From: Hamadaea sp013361475
GTDB taxonomy: Bacteria > Actinomycetota > Actinomycetes > Mycobacteriales > Micromonosporaceae
Reading direction: 5' to 3'
Length of the DNA stretch: 64,000 nucleotides
Assembly: GCF_040654195.1 (NCBI RefSeq)
Contig: NZ_JBFAHM010000002.1
Span: 248,001-312,000, forward strand
Shown in pieces: positions 26,178-34,285 of the stretch; the stretch's first letter is position 1, and the number at the start of each line of letters is the position of its first letter. Below the pieces are notes generated by a model, which saw only the letters and a list, made by a program, of their open reading frames with translations, was not told the DNA's origin and did not search any database. A program made the translations under genes and the position numbers.

Positions 26178-27077
26178 GTGCCCGAAAGCCCGCTGACCAG
26201 CACCGAAAGCGCCCTCGATCGGCGGGTCCACGACTGGCTCGACCGCACGTCCTCGACCGGCTGGCGAAGCTGGCTGGTCGAGTTCGTCGCGTTCACGGCG
26301 AAACAGGCCTGGGCGTGCGTCTTCGGCGCGGCCATGCTGGCCGTGATCTTCGCCGCCCGGCTCTGGTGGCCCGATTCGGCACCCCTCGTCCGCAACGACG
26401 CGCTCACGCTGGCCGCCGTCGCCATCCAGATCATCATGGTGGCGGCGCGTCTGGAGACCCTACGCGAGTTGCGGGTGGTCATCCTCTTCCACGTCGTCGG
26501 CACCGGGATGGAACTGTTCAAGACCGCGGTCGGGTCGTGGGCGTACGAGGAGACGGGAGTGCTGCGGCTCGGCCACGTCCCGCTCTTCTCCGGCTTCATG
26601 TACGCCGCCGTCGGCTCCTACCTCGTACGCGTCTATCGCCTGTTCGACCTGCGGTTCGAGCGTTATCCGCGGCAGTGGGCGACGGTCGCGGTGGCCACGG
26701 CGATCTACGTGAACTTCTTCAGCCACCACTACATCATCGATCTGCGGTGGGTGATCACCGCCGTGGTCGCGGTCGTCTTCGGGCGATGCGTCATGTACTT
26801 CCGGATCTTCCGGCGGCGCCTGCGGATGCCGCTGCTGCTGGGCTTCGGGCTGGTCGCAGTCTTCATCTGGCTCGCCGAGAACATCGCGACCTGGTCACGT
26901 GCCTGGTCCTATCCGAGTCAGACGGCCGGCTGGCACCTCGTCTCGCCGAGCAAGCTCGGCTCCTGGTTCCTCCTGATGATCATCTCGGTCGTGATGGTCG
27001 CCTGGGTGTATCCGCCCCGCCCGCCGGACGTGGCCGAGCCGGTGGCCGACCGCGACCTCACCGCCGCCGGCCGGTAG
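26178..27077 (+). CDS. DUF817 family integral membrane protein
   Basis: 299 aa. About eight hydrophobic segments; the DUF817 hallmark FTAKQAWACVFGAAMLAVI appears at about residues 38-56, with FKTAVGSWAY and FFSHHYIIDLRW downstream. Function unknown; an old suggestion links DUF817 to nucleoside-type membrane enzymes but nothing here supports a specific role. GTG 26178. The 3' end overlaps the convergent PadR gene by 20 bp. Confidence 0.85.
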   Translation: MPESPLTSTESALDRRVHDWLDRTSSTGWRSWLVEFVAFTAKQAWACVFGAAMLAVIFAARLWWPDSAPLVRNDALTLAAVAIQIIMVAARLETLRELRVVILFHVVGTGMELFKTAVGSWAYEETGVLRLGHVPLFSGFMYAAVGSYLVRVYRLFDLRFERYPRQWATVAVATAIYVNFFSHHYIIDLRWVITAVVAVVFGRCVMYFRIFRRRLRMPLLLGFGLVAVFIWLAENIATWSRAWSYPSQTAGWHLVSPSKLGSWFLLMIISVVMVAWVYPPRPPDVAEPVADRDLTAAGR

Positions 27078-27609
27078 GTCGTTCCAGGTCGGTCAAGGTC
27101 TCCCGCAACCAGGTGAGCTCGGTCCGCGACGTGGCCGTCGCGATGGTGAACAGCCCACGCCGGAACGGATCCTCGAAGTCCGCGGCCCGCAGCGGCCGAT
27201 CGCCGTCCCAGAAGAAGCTCGCCGGCTGCGTCAGAAACTGCAGCCGTCGCCGCAGCACAGCCGCCTGCGCCGCCGGGTCGTCCAGCAGCCGGAGGAAGGC
27301 CAGCATGGTGAACCACCGATTCTCGTCGGTGATGAACAGCTCGTCCGGCTCGCGCAGCCGTTCGAGGAGCGCCTTTCGCCCGGCGGGGGTCAGCGAGAGC
27401 ATGTGCCGGGGCGCCGCGACGCTGCCCGGCTGAAGTTCCCGGCTCAGGAGGCCGGCCGCCTCCATCCGCTTCAGCAGTGGATACAGGGTGCCGTCGGCGA
27501 TCGGGCGGACGTGCCCGGTCAACGCGCCGACCCGCTTGCGTAGGTCGTACCCGTGGAGGGGCTCATCGTAGAGGAAACCCAGGATGGCCAGTTCGAGCAT
27601 GATCAGCAT
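27058..27609 (-). CDS. PadR family transcriptional regulator
   Basis: 183 aa. Winged helix LELAILGFLYDEPLHGYDLRKRV...ADGTLYPLLKRMEAAGLL and a C-terminal helical domain. Start 27609 is preferred over 27600 because AGAGGG is correctly spaced from it. Divergent from the hydrolase gene at 27657 with an operator-like palindrome between them, so it likely represses itself and the hydrolase. Confidence 0.9.
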   Translation of the reverse strand: MLIMLELAILGFLYDEPLHGYDLRKRVGALTGHVRPIADGTLYPLLKRMEAAGLLSRELQPGSVAAPRHMLSLTPAGRKALLERLREPDELFITDENRWFTMLAFLRLLDDPAAQAAVLRRRLQFLTQPASFFWDGDRPLRAADFEDPFRRGLFTIATATSRTELTWLRETLTDLERPTGRRR

Positions 27610-27623
27610 CGTACCCTCTTGCC

Positions 27624-27649
27624 AAGATACCTCGGCTTCGAGATATCTT
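27624..27649. promoter_or_regulatory. PadR operator-like palindrome
   Basis: 26-bp site, AAGATA...TATCTT at the ends, 10 of 13 half-site positions symmetric, between PadR (-) and the alpha/beta hydrolase (+). It ends 7 nt before the hydrolase ATG. Confidence 0.7.
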
Positions 27650-27656
27650 CTTGGCT

Positions 27657-28433
27657 ATGCATAGCGCTCAGGTTCTCCCCGACGGCTCGCGGTTGCGCTG
27701 GGTCGAGCTTCCCGGCACCCAGCCCGCTCGCGTCTACCTGCACGGACTCGGCGCCAGTTCCGCGCCCTACTACGCCGAAGCGGTCGCCCACCCGGCCCTC
27801 GCCGGCCACCGCTCACTGCTCGTCGACCTGCTCGGCTTCGGGATCAGCGATCGGCCCGCCGATCAGGCGTACACCTTGGAAATGCACGCGGACCTCGTGG
27901 CCCGCGCCCTGGAGCAGGCCTCGGTGGGCCAGGCCGATGTGGTGGCGCACAGCGTGGGCGGGGCGGTCGCCTGCGTGCTCACGGCCCGCCATCCTCAGCT
28001 GGTACGCCGCCTGGTGCTGGTCGATCCGGTGCTGGATCCGGTGCACCCACTGCCGACCGTCAAGCGCCCGGGAAGTTCGGGGATCGGGGTCTACCGGACC
28101 GAGGCGGAGTTCCTCGACCACGGCTGGGCGGAGACGTTGGAGCACGTCGGCCCGCACTGGGCCGCCACCATGCGCTTGGCCGAACCGCGAGCCCTCTACC
28201 GAACGGCGATGAACGCATTGCTCGGCGGCGATCCGACCGCCCGGCAACATCTGGAGTCTGTGTCCCTGCCGCGAACCCTGCTGTATCCGGCGAGCGACGG
28301 AACCCGTCCGGACGCCGACCGGCTCTCGGCGGCCGGCGTCGGCGTCGTGCCGATCCCGGACAGCGGGCACAACATCATGATCGACAACGTGGACGGCTTC
28401 GCCCGCGCGGTCGCCGCCGCACTGCTCGACTGA
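27657..28433 (+). CDS. Alpha/beta hydrolase
   Basis: 258 aa, no signal peptide. Oxyanion region HGLGASS, nucleophile Ser in VVAHSVGGAVA (the usual Gly before it is Ala-His-Ser), acid in the LYPASDGTRPDADR region, His in DSGHNIMIDN. Ester, lactone or epoxide hydrolase; substrate unknown. ATG 27657; a TTG two codons upstream is possible. Controlled probably by the divergent PadR protein. Confidence 0.88.
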   Translation: MHSAQVLPDGSRLRWVELPGTQPARVYLHGLGASSAPYYAEAVAHPALAGHRSLLVDLLGFGISDRPADQAYTLEMHADLVARALEQASVGQADVVAHSVGGAVACVLTARHPQLVRRLVLVDPVLDPVHPLPTVKRPGSSGIGVYRTEAEFLDHGWAETLEHVGPHWAATMRLAEPRALYRTAMNALLGGDPTARQHLESVSLPRTLLYPASDGTRPDADRLSAAGVGVVPIPDSGHNIMIDNVDGFARAVAAALLD

Positions 28434-28462
28434 GTTTGCGGCGCGATGCGATCATCGGTCGC

Positions 28463-28750
28463 ATGCATGGGACCCCGGGCAACTGGTACGCGTTGATCGA
28501 GGAGAACTCCGGCGGCGGCGACTCCGCCAAGTGGCGGCTGACGAAGACTCGGGTGCTCGGTCCGGATCGCGCCACCGCATTGGAGTTGGCGGCCGAGACG
28601 GCGGCGACCCATCGACCGGTGCACCCGGCGCAGGAGAAGGGCCGTCAGGTGTTCCGCCTCGGCGACGACACCTGGATCGTGGTCGTCGAGGGCGCGACGA
28701 GCACCTGGCACTTCCGGGTCACGGTGGCCGTCCTCGACACGGTGTCCTGA
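28463..28750 (+). CDS. Small tandem paralog 1, unknown function
   Basis: 95 aa, soluble, single domain: NWYALIEENSGGGDSAKWRL ... HRPVHPAQEKGRQVFRLGDDTWIVVVEG. Its stop codon overlaps the start of the next gene by one base (TGATG), and the two products share about 42 of 85 aligned residues by eye, so they arose by tandem duplication. No family recognised; conserved WYAL, RP-HP, GR-F and WxVVVEG positions suggest a common beta-rich fold. Confidence 0.75.
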   Translation: MHGTPGNWYALIEENSGGGDSAKWRLTKTRVLGPDRATALELAAETAATHRPVHPAQEKGRQVFRLGDDTWIVVVEGATSTWHFRVTVAVLDTVS

Positions 28751-29034
28751 TGGAGGTCGGCAGCTGGTACGCCCTGCTGGAGGAGAGCACCGGCAGCGGC
28801 CAGTACGCCACCTGGAAGCTGACCACCTACTTCGAGCTGGGTGACGACCGGGAGACGGCGGTGACCCGCATCCAATACCTGGCCGCCACCTACCGGCCCC
28901 AGCATCCGTGGACCGACCGCGGTCGGCGGATCTTCGAGCACGGCGCGGACAGTTGGGTCGTCGTCGTGGAAGGTTCGACCAGCCGCCATCATTTCCGGCT
29001 CTCGCTGACCCGCCTCCTCGCCGAACACACCTGA
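28750..29034 (+). CDS. Small tandem paralog 2, unknown function
   Basis: 94 aa: SWYALLEESTGSGQYATWKL ... YRPQHPWTDRGRRIFEHGADSWVVVVEG. Start overlaps the stop of paralog 1 by one base, implying coupled translation; a heterodimer is a plausible idea but not shown. Confidence 0.78.
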   Translation: MEVGSWYALLEESTGSGQYATWKLTTYFELGDDRETAVTRIQYLAATYRPQHPWTDRGRRIFEHGADSWVVVVEGSTSRHHFRLSLTRLLAEHT

Positions 29035-29040
29035 CCGGCG

Positions 29041-29478
29041 CTACCGGACGCCCGGGCGGCGACCGATCCACAGCAGAGCCACGGCCAGCAGCCCGGCCAG
29101 GCTGGGTACGAGGCCGAGCAGGCCCAGCGTCGCGGGCAGGCCGGTGTCGCCGGAGGTGTCCCGGGTGAGCAACCCGGTCAGCCCGAGGCTCGCGCCGACC
29201 AGGAACATCACGGTGGCCACGGGACGCGCCCAGCGCTTGTCCCGCTGGACCGCCCAGGTCGTCCCGATCCAGGCCAGCACGCCGAGTACGCCGACGACTG
29301 TCAGCAGGGTCAGGGCGAGACCGACCGCCGAGTCGACCTGCCCCCGGTCGTACGCCGGATAGCCGGCCTGAATGTGCTCGGCCAGCAGATTCCGGGCTGC
29401 GAAGGGGACGACGGACGCGAGCACCGTCAGACCCAGTCCGGCGTACATCGTCGCGACGACCCATCGCTTGAGCTGCAT
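29041..29478 (-). CDS. Four-helix integral membrane protein
   Basis: 145 aa with four hydrophobic segments (VVATMYAGLGLTVLASVVPF, VGLALTLLTVVGVLGVLAWI, VATVMFLVGASLGLTGLL and GLVPSLAGLLAVALLWIG). GGGAGG precedes the ATG at 29478. Divergent from a TetR gene with a palindrome between them, so probably its target. Transport or sensing role unknown. Confidence 0.82.
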   Translation of the reverse strand: MQLKRWVVATMYAGLGLTVLASVVPFAARNLLAEHIQAGYPAYDRGQVDSAVGLALTLLTVVGVLGVLAWIGTTWAVQRDKRWARPVATVMFLVGASLGLTGLLTRDTSGDTGLPATLGLLGLVPSLAGLLAVALLWIGRRPGVR

Positions 29479-29500
29479 GACATCCTCCCAAAATCTACAC

Positions 29501-29543
29501 CGTAGGTTTTCCGTGGCCACGGTATATTCTGCGGCGTAGGTTT
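29501..29543. promoter_or_regulatory. TetR operator region
   Basis: Perfect palindrome CCGTGGCCACGG (29511-29522) flanked by direct repeats CGTAGGTTT (29501-29509 and 29535-29543), between the divergent membrane protein and TetR genes. Confidence 0.65.
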
Positions 29544-29563
29544 GGCAATCGGAGGAGTGAGAC

Positions 29564-30199
29564 GTGGCCAACCGCACACGTGGCACCTCGGCAGGGCTCG
29601 ACCGCGGACAGATCGCGGCCGCCGCCGTCGCCCTCGTCGACCGGGACGGCCTCGACCAGTTCAGCGTCCGGCGGCTGGCCGACGACCTCGGGGTCGATCC
29701 GATGTCGATCTACCACCACATCAAGGGCAAGGCCGCGCTGCTGGACGCGGTATCCGAAGCCGTGCTCGCCGAGGCGACAGCCCACGCCGACGACCTGTCC
29801 GGGGACTGGCCGGCCGTCGCGCGGCAGATCGCGCACCGCTACCGGGACATGGCGTACCGGCATCCGCGGGTCTTCCCACTGCTGGCGACGCGCGCCCAAC
29901 TCTCGCCGGTCGCGTTGACCACGCTGGACCAGCTGGTCGCCGCGATGCGCCGATCAGGGCTGCCCGATCAATCCGTCGCCGATGCCCCGGCGGTGCTGTT
30001 CGGTTTCCTCAACGGTCACCTGCTCGCCCGCACCGGCGCGGGAGCCGGCGGGCCGAGCCCGGTGCCGGACTTCGACGCCGCCACCCATCCGACATTGGCG
30101 GCGCTCGCCCCCCGGTTCGCCGACTTCGGTTCGACGGCGGAGTTCGACCGGATGCTCGACACCGTCCTCGCCGGGCTCGGCGACCGAGCCGTCCGATGA
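29564..30199 (+). CDS. TetR family transcriptional regulator
   Basis: 211 aa. Helix-turn-helix residues about 14-58 (GQIAAAAVALVDRDGLDQFSVRRLADDLGVDPMSIYHHI), with the TetR C-terminal domain of the DPMSIYHH subgroup. GTG start with GGAGGAG upstream. Likely controls itself and the divergent membrane protein. Its TGA overlaps an ATG that begins a decayed gene. Confidence 0.9.
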   Translation: MANRTRGTSAGLDRGQIAAAAVALVDRDGLDQFSVRRLADDLGVDPMSIYHHIKGKAALLDAVSEAVLAEATAHADDLSGDWPAVARQIAHRYRDMAYRHPRVFPLLATRAQLSPVALTTLDQLVAAMRRSGLPDQSVADAPAVLFGFLNGHLLARTGAGAGGPSPVPDFDAATHPTLAALAPRFADFGSTAEFDRMLDTVLAGLGDRAVR

Positions 30200-30420
30200 C
30201 CTACTTTCCGGTTTGAGCCCGTACACGTACCGGGAACCCGAGCTGAACACGGTCAACGTCGGCTGGCTCGACGCCGACCGGACATTCGCGACCTGCGACG
30301 CTCCCGAAGGCCTGGTGGATCGCCTGCGACGGCTGGCCGGAAAGCGCGTGAACCTGACACGCGGCTTCTGCCGCCCGCCGAGTTCTGCGGAGCCGCGCTC
30401 ATCGGCTGAGCGTAGGCGCC
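30196..30420 (+). pseudogene. Decayed short protein gene with frameshift (MTYF...LSPYTY family)
   Basis: An ATG overlapping the TetR stop (ATGA) reads MTYFPV and then stops (TGA 30214-30216). In the -1 frame the reading continues LSPYTYREPELNTVNVGWL..., LVDRLRRLAGKRVNLTRGF. One extra T in the GTTT run would give MTYFPVLSPYTY, matching actinobacterial small proteins beginning MTYxxDLSPY (a family I recall as DUF7919; name not certain). The similarity fades after NLTRGFCRPP, so the 3' half also looks lost; the right end is approximate. Confidence 0.5.
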
Positions 30421-30581
30421 GAGAGGTTGCGGACGAACAGGAAGTACGGGCCGGACACCCGCACGAACTCCGGTCCCCGCGCGACGAAGCTGTGGCGCTC
30501 GGCGGACTCCCGCTGAATCTCGGGAGCCAGCACCGACCAGCGCAGGTCGAGGATCGCGTCGCGCGGCACCTGCTCGATCAC
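30399..30581 (-). CDS. Possible small hypothetical protein
   Basis: 60 aa from a GTG at 30581, no strong Shine-Dalgarno. The composition is protein-like (LDLRWSVLAPEIQRESAERH, GPYFLFVRNLSAP). It lies over the decayed 3' part of the preceding pseudogene. Uncertain. Confidence 0.35.
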   Translation of the reverse strand: MIEQVPRDAILDLRWSVLAPEIQRESAERHSFVARGPEFVRVSGPYFLFVRNLSAPTLSR

Positions 30582-30608
30582 GTCACTGACTCTGCCACCA
30601 TCCGCGAC

Positions 30609-31103
30609 TCAGTGGAACGCGCAACATGGCGTCGGATTCGGCACCTCGAACGGCGCGATCCGCCCGTCCGGCGCCGGCATCGCCATCAGCACCAGGCGGC
30701 CGTCGGCGTACTGCGGGCGGACGAAGTCCCGGGTGTCGATCAGGGTCTGCGGATCGGGCTGCGGCGACGGCGCGCCCAGGACGCGTACCTCCTGGATCGC
30801 GCTGACCGCAAGGACTTCCGCGACCGAGAGCGTCCCCACCAGGGCGCCCACCCCGGGATAGACGACCGCCCGGCCACCCTGGCCGGACTCATGCAGCGCG
30901 GCCACCCGCGTGGCGACCTCGGGATCGACGGGATCCGGCCAGGAACCGCCGGCGGACAACGAGACGGCGACCCGCGGATGGTCACCGTGGACGAGGTGGG
31001 TGCAGGCGACGAGGTCGGCGAGGCCGAGCCCGGCCGCGGTCTCCCGCAGCCAGTGCTCGGCCTCCACGACGCTCGCGTGCCCCAGGTCGAGGCCCGAGAT
31101 CAT
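30609..31103 (-). CDS. Protein coupled to the PHP-domain gene, unknown function
   Basis: 164 aa. ATG overlaps the stop of the PHP-domain gene (ATGA), so the two are translated together. Cytosolic; features include LVACTHLVHGDHPRVAVSLSAGG, VVYPGVGALVGTLSVAEVLAVSAIQEVRVLG and a C-terminal PCCAFH. No family recognised. The frame remains open upstream inside the PHP gene, but the overlapping start is the natural one. Confidence 0.7.
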   Translation of the reverse strand: MISGLDLGHASVVEAEHWLRETAAGLGLADLVACTHLVHGDHPRVAVSLSAGGSWPDPVDPEVATRVAALHESGQGGRAVVYPGVGALVGTLSVAEVLAVSAIQEVRVLGAPSPQPDPQTLIDTRDFVRPQYADGRLVLMAMPAPDGRIAPFEVPNPTPCCAFH

Positions 31104-32794
31104 CGGCCCAGCGGGAGGACGAAGATCGGGTTCGTGTAGAACCAGAGGTCCTGCCACGGGTCGGCCGAGCCGACGACGTCCATCGCCGGGCCGACCGGGT
31201 CCACCGTGGGCCCGTTGAGGCCGACCGCCGTACGCTTCCCGTCGGTGCCCCGCAGCCGCAGGTAGAACGGCTTCTCGACGTCGGGGAAGGTGTAGGTCAG
31301 GGTGACCGTGCCGGTCGACGAGGAGACGTCGAACGACTTGACCACCTTGGTCTTCGGGGTGGTGAAGACGTCCTTGTCGGCCGCCGGGCCGGTGACCTCG
31401 CCCGCGATGAGGTCGACGCGAGCCAGCCTGGGCACGAACTGCGCCCAGTTCGAGCTGCTCGCCGGCTTGATCTTGATCTTCACCTGGACGTCCCGGCCGG
31501 TACGCACGGCGTACGTGCCGCCGAGGGTCGCGGTGCCGACGCGGACGTCGATGCCGTCGATCAGGCCGCCGTGGTCGACCCACACCCGCCCGGCGCGCAG
31601 ACCGGCCATGACCGCGGCGTACGAGCGGCGGGCCGCGCCGACGTGCGTGCGGCTGTAGTAGCCGGGCCAGAAGTCGCCGTTGGTGAGGATCGCGGGGCCG
31701 CCGTAGACGGCGTCGTTGTAGCGGCCGTTGGCGTTGAAGTCGCCGCCGCCGTTGACCGAGGTGTCGCCGTAGACCGAGTGCGAGTCGGAGTTCGCGGTGA
31801 TCCACCACGGCTTGCCCTCGGCGAGGAGGCTGTCCCACAGACCGCCGACCGTCGAGGTCATCCAGTCGAAGCCGCCCCAGGTCCGGTAGCTCTCCAGCGG
31901 GTAGCCGGGGAACGAGGCCGACGACGGCGAGTTGTCGTAGTAGCCCCGGCCCGAGCCCGGGCCGAGCGGCGACGGGATGCCGGCGGCCTGGTGGCCCGGC
32001 GCGCCTTCGAAGCCCAGCGCGATGTGCGGGGCCGCGTCGCGCCAGCCCCGGATCTCGTGCGGCGAGTCGATCCCCTTGCGCGCCGGGTGGTTGGCGAAGA
32101 ACATCGCGTCCTGTACGCGCTTCTTCGCGACCGCGTCGTTCAGGAAGTTCAGGCCCGCGATGGCGACGGCTTCGTTGGCCGAGGTCGACCCGGTGGTGTT
32201 GGTGACCACGCCGTCGAAGGCGTTCTCGAACTCCTTGAGGACGGCGACCTCGTTCTGGCCGGGGTGCACGAAGACCGTGCCGTGCTCGGCGGCCGGGATG
32301 TTCCACTCCAGACCCTGGAAGACGAGGATGTCGTCGATCTCGGAGCGGGCGGCGCGGATGTCGGGGTTCACCTTGTCGACGCCGATCTTGGCGTGGGCGA
32401 CGCTGCCGTGGTCGGTGATGACCATCCAGCCCAGCCCGTACGCGTGGGCGTGCTTGACGTGGTCGATGACCCGGTACTGTCCGTCCGAGCTGTGCTGGGT
32501 GTGGATGTGGTGGTCGCCGGCGAGCCAGACGAGGTCGCCCGCCGCACCTTCGTGCTGGTTGTACGCCTCGGCCGAGGTCTCGTTCTTACCACCGGCGAAG
32601 GCCGGCGCGCCGACGAGGCCGCCGACGGCCGCGCCCGCGCCGAGCAGGCCCGCCCCGCGCAGGAACGTACGCCGGGAGGTGTCCGACGGCGACAGCTCGG
32701 TGTCCGGGATGCTCAGGTCGAGCGCGGCCGGCAGGTCCGAGCCGGTGACCGCGAAGTCGTGCGAGTGATCGTGGTGGTGGTGTCCATGTCCCAT
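31100..32794 (-). CDS. Tat-exported PHP-domain metal-dependent hydrolase
   Basis: 564 aa. The N-terminus has a His-rich cluster (MGHGHHHHDHSHD) about 40 residues before a twin-arginine signal (SRRTFLRGAGLLGAGAAVGG...PAFA). The mature part is a PHP domain: GDHHIHTQHSSDG, VITDHGS, FVHPGQNE, FFANHPARKG and WITANSDSHSVYGD supply His/Asp metal ligands of the trinuclear site. A C-terminal beta domain follows (VQVKIKIKPAS..., VTLTYTFPDVEKPFYLRLRG). PHP proteins are phosphatases or phosphodiesterases; folding with metals before Tat export fits. Divergent from the LacI gene at 33035. Confidence 0.88.
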   Translation of the reverse strand: MGHGHHHHDHSHDFAVTGSDLPAALDLSIPDTELSPSDTSRRTFLRGAGLLGAGAAVGGLVGAPAFAGGKNETSAEAYNQHEGAAGDLVWLAGDHHIHTQHSSDGQYRVIDHVKHAHAYGLGWMVITDHGSVAHAKIGVDKVNPDIRAARSEIDDILVFQGLEWNIPAAEHGTVFVHPGQNEVAVLKEFENAFDGVVTNTTGSTSANEAVAIAGLNFLNDAVAKKRVQDAMFFANHPARKGIDSPHEIRGWRDAAPHIALGFEGAPGHQAAGIPSPLGPGSGRGYYDNSPSSASFPGYPLESYRTWGGFDWMTSTVGGLWDSLLAEGKPWWITANSDSHSVYGDTSVNGGGDFNANGRYNDAVYGGPAILTNGDFWPGYYSRTHVGAARRSYAAVMAGLRAGRVWVDHGGLIDGIDVRVGTATLGGTYAVRTGRDVQVKIKIKPASSSNWAQFVPRLARVDLIAGEVTGPAADKDVFTTPKTKVVKSFDVSSSTGTVTLTYTFPDVEKPFYLRLRGTDGKRTAVGLNGPTVDPVGPAMDVVGSADPWQDLWFYTNPIFVLPLGR

Positions 32795-32828
32795 GTCTGG
32801 GCAATCTCGTCCTCCGGTCGCAACGGAG

Positions 32829-32840
32829 GTTGACGTCAAC
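32829..32840. promoter_or_regulatory. Palindrome in the PHP-gene leader
   Basis: GTTGACGTCAAC, perfect 12-bp palindrome with the central CG typical of LacI-family operators, 35 nt upstream of the PHP gene start. Confidence 0.45.
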
Positions 32841-32958
32841 ACCAAGATCAGGCGAACTTTTCGCAGGTCGGCCGATGACAGAGTGGTCATCGGCCAAATC
32901 GGACACCGCTGGAGTGGACCAAGCGGGAAACGGGACGGTAACGGAAGATCCACTTGGG

Positions 32959-32987
32959 TTGACGACACCCGATGTGAGCGTTAACAC
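32959..32987 (+). promoter_or_regulatory. Promoter and operator of the LacI gene
   Basis: TTGACG (32959-32964), 17-nt spacer, TAACAC (32982-32987). The LacI-type site TGTGAGCGTTAACA (32973-32986) overlaps spacer and -10, 12 of 14 matching the symmetric form TGTTAGCGCTAACA. Equivalent sites occur at 34099 and 54104. Confidence 0.75.
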
Positions 32988-33034
32988 TATGGGCGCAACA
33001 CCCCCGCAACACGTCGTTCACCGAGGGGAATGTC

Positions 33035-34054
33035 ATGGCCGGCGCCCGTTCCAGTCAACCGCGGTCCGCGGTGATGACGGACGTCGCGCGCCTGGCCGGG
33101 GTCTCGCACCAGACCGTCTCGCGCGTCCTCAACGACCACACCAAGGTGCGCCCCGAGACCCGCGAGCGGGTACTCGAGGCGATGCGGCAGCTGGACTACC
33201 AGCCCAACTCGGCCGCCCGGACCCTGGTGACCAGGCGTTCCAACACGTTGGGCATCGTCACCTTCGACAGCACGCTGTTCGGCCCGGCCTCGATGGTCTA
33301 CGGGATCGAGCAGGCGGCCCGGGCGGCGGGCTACTTCGTCAGCATCGCCAGCATCAACGCGCTCGGCCGGCGGGCGGTGCTCGACGCCATCAACCGATTG
33401 CGCGAGCAGTCGGTCGAGGGCATCGTCGCGATCGTGCCCAAAGACTCGGCGGCCGAGGCGCTCGACGCCGTGCCGGCGGGCATCTCGCTGGTCGGGGTCG
33501 GCATCGGGCACACCTCCGGCGTACCGATGGTCGGCGTCGACAACACCGCCGGAGCGGCGATGGCGACCCGGCATCTGCTGGCGCTCGGGCATTCGACGGT
33601 GCACCACATCGCCGGGCCGGCCGGGTGGCCGGAGGCGCGCGAACGCCGGGCGGGGTGGCGAGACGCGTTGGCAGACGCCGGCGCACCCGCCCCCGAAGCG
33701 CTCGACGGCGACTGGAGTTCCCGGTCGGGCTACGAAGCCGGCCGCCGGCTCGCCGCCGATCCGTCCGTCACCGCGGTGTTCTGCGCCAACGACCACATGG
33801 CACTCGGTCTCCTGCGCGCCTTGCACGAGGCGGGCCGGGGCGTACCCGACGGCGTCAGCGTGGTCGGCTTCGACGACATCCCCGAGGCGCCGTTCATGAT
33901 CCCGCCGCTCACCACGGTCCAGCAGGACTTCGGCGAGGTCGGCCGGCGCAGCATGCAACTGCTGGTGGAACTCGCCACCGGCGATCGCCCGCACGGGCAG
34001 ATCCTGCTCACCCCCACGTTGCAGGTTCGCGACAGTACGCGCGATCCGCGCTGA
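33035..34054 (+). CDS. LacI family regulator, probable master of arabinoxylan genes
   Basis: 339 aa. Helix-turn-helix MTDVARLAGVSHQTVSRVLN (residues about 14-33), hinge, and sugar-binding domain (GIVTFDSTLFGPASMVYGIEQAARAAGY..., VFCANDHMALGLLRAL, VVGFDDIPEAPFMIPPLTTVQQ). GAGGGG Shine-Dalgarno. Upstream of the furanose ABC importer; the same 14-bp operator occurs before this gene, the importer and the xylan operon at 54 kb, so it probably represses all three until L-arabinose, xylose or an oligosaccharide binds. Confidence 0.92.
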   Translation: MAGARSSQPRSAVMTDVARLAGVSHQTVSRVLNDHTKVRPETRERVLEAMRQLDYQPNSAARTLVTRRSNTLGIVTFDSTLFGPASMVYGIEQAARAAGYFVSIASINALGRRAVLDAINRLREQSVEGIVAIVPKDSAAEALDAVPAGISLVGVGIGHTSGVPMVGVDNTAGAAMATRHLLALGHSTVHHIAGPAGWPEARERRAGWRDALADAGAPAPEALDGDWSSRSGYEAGRRLAADPSVTAVFCANDHMALGLLRALHEAGRGVPDGVSVVGFDDIPEAPFMIPPLTTVQQDFGEVGRRSMQLLVELATGDRPHGQILLTPTLQVRDSTRDPR

Positions 34055-34098
34055 CTCCCCCGATGACCGTCCCGACGCAGGAGACTCGCCCCGATGAA

Positions 34099-34112
34099 TG
34101 AGAGCGCTAACA
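34099..34112 (+). promoter_or_regulatory. LacI-type operator of the furanose importer operon
   Basis: TGAGAGCGCTAACA, 12 of 14 positions of TGTTAGCGCTAACA; its right half forms a TAACAT -10-like hexamer, in the same register as the sites at 32973 and 54104. Confidence 0.75.
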
Positions 34113-34285
34113 TCGAGGACCGCTGTTCCGGCAGCATTCAGCCGCCGTGTGGGCCGGGCCGCCGGAGGGGACGGCGGTCGGGGTGGGAGTCGACGCCCAC
34201 CTGACCGTTCCGGCGGCCCGGACCACCGGCTCACCGCCCCATCCCGCCGAAGACGCGCCGCTGAGCAGAGCGGCGAGAACAGAAA

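Noticed and set aside
31104..32306. N-terminal extension of the 164-aa protein frame
   Set aside because: It lies inside the PHP gene in another frame; the ATGA overlap at 31103 is the natural start.
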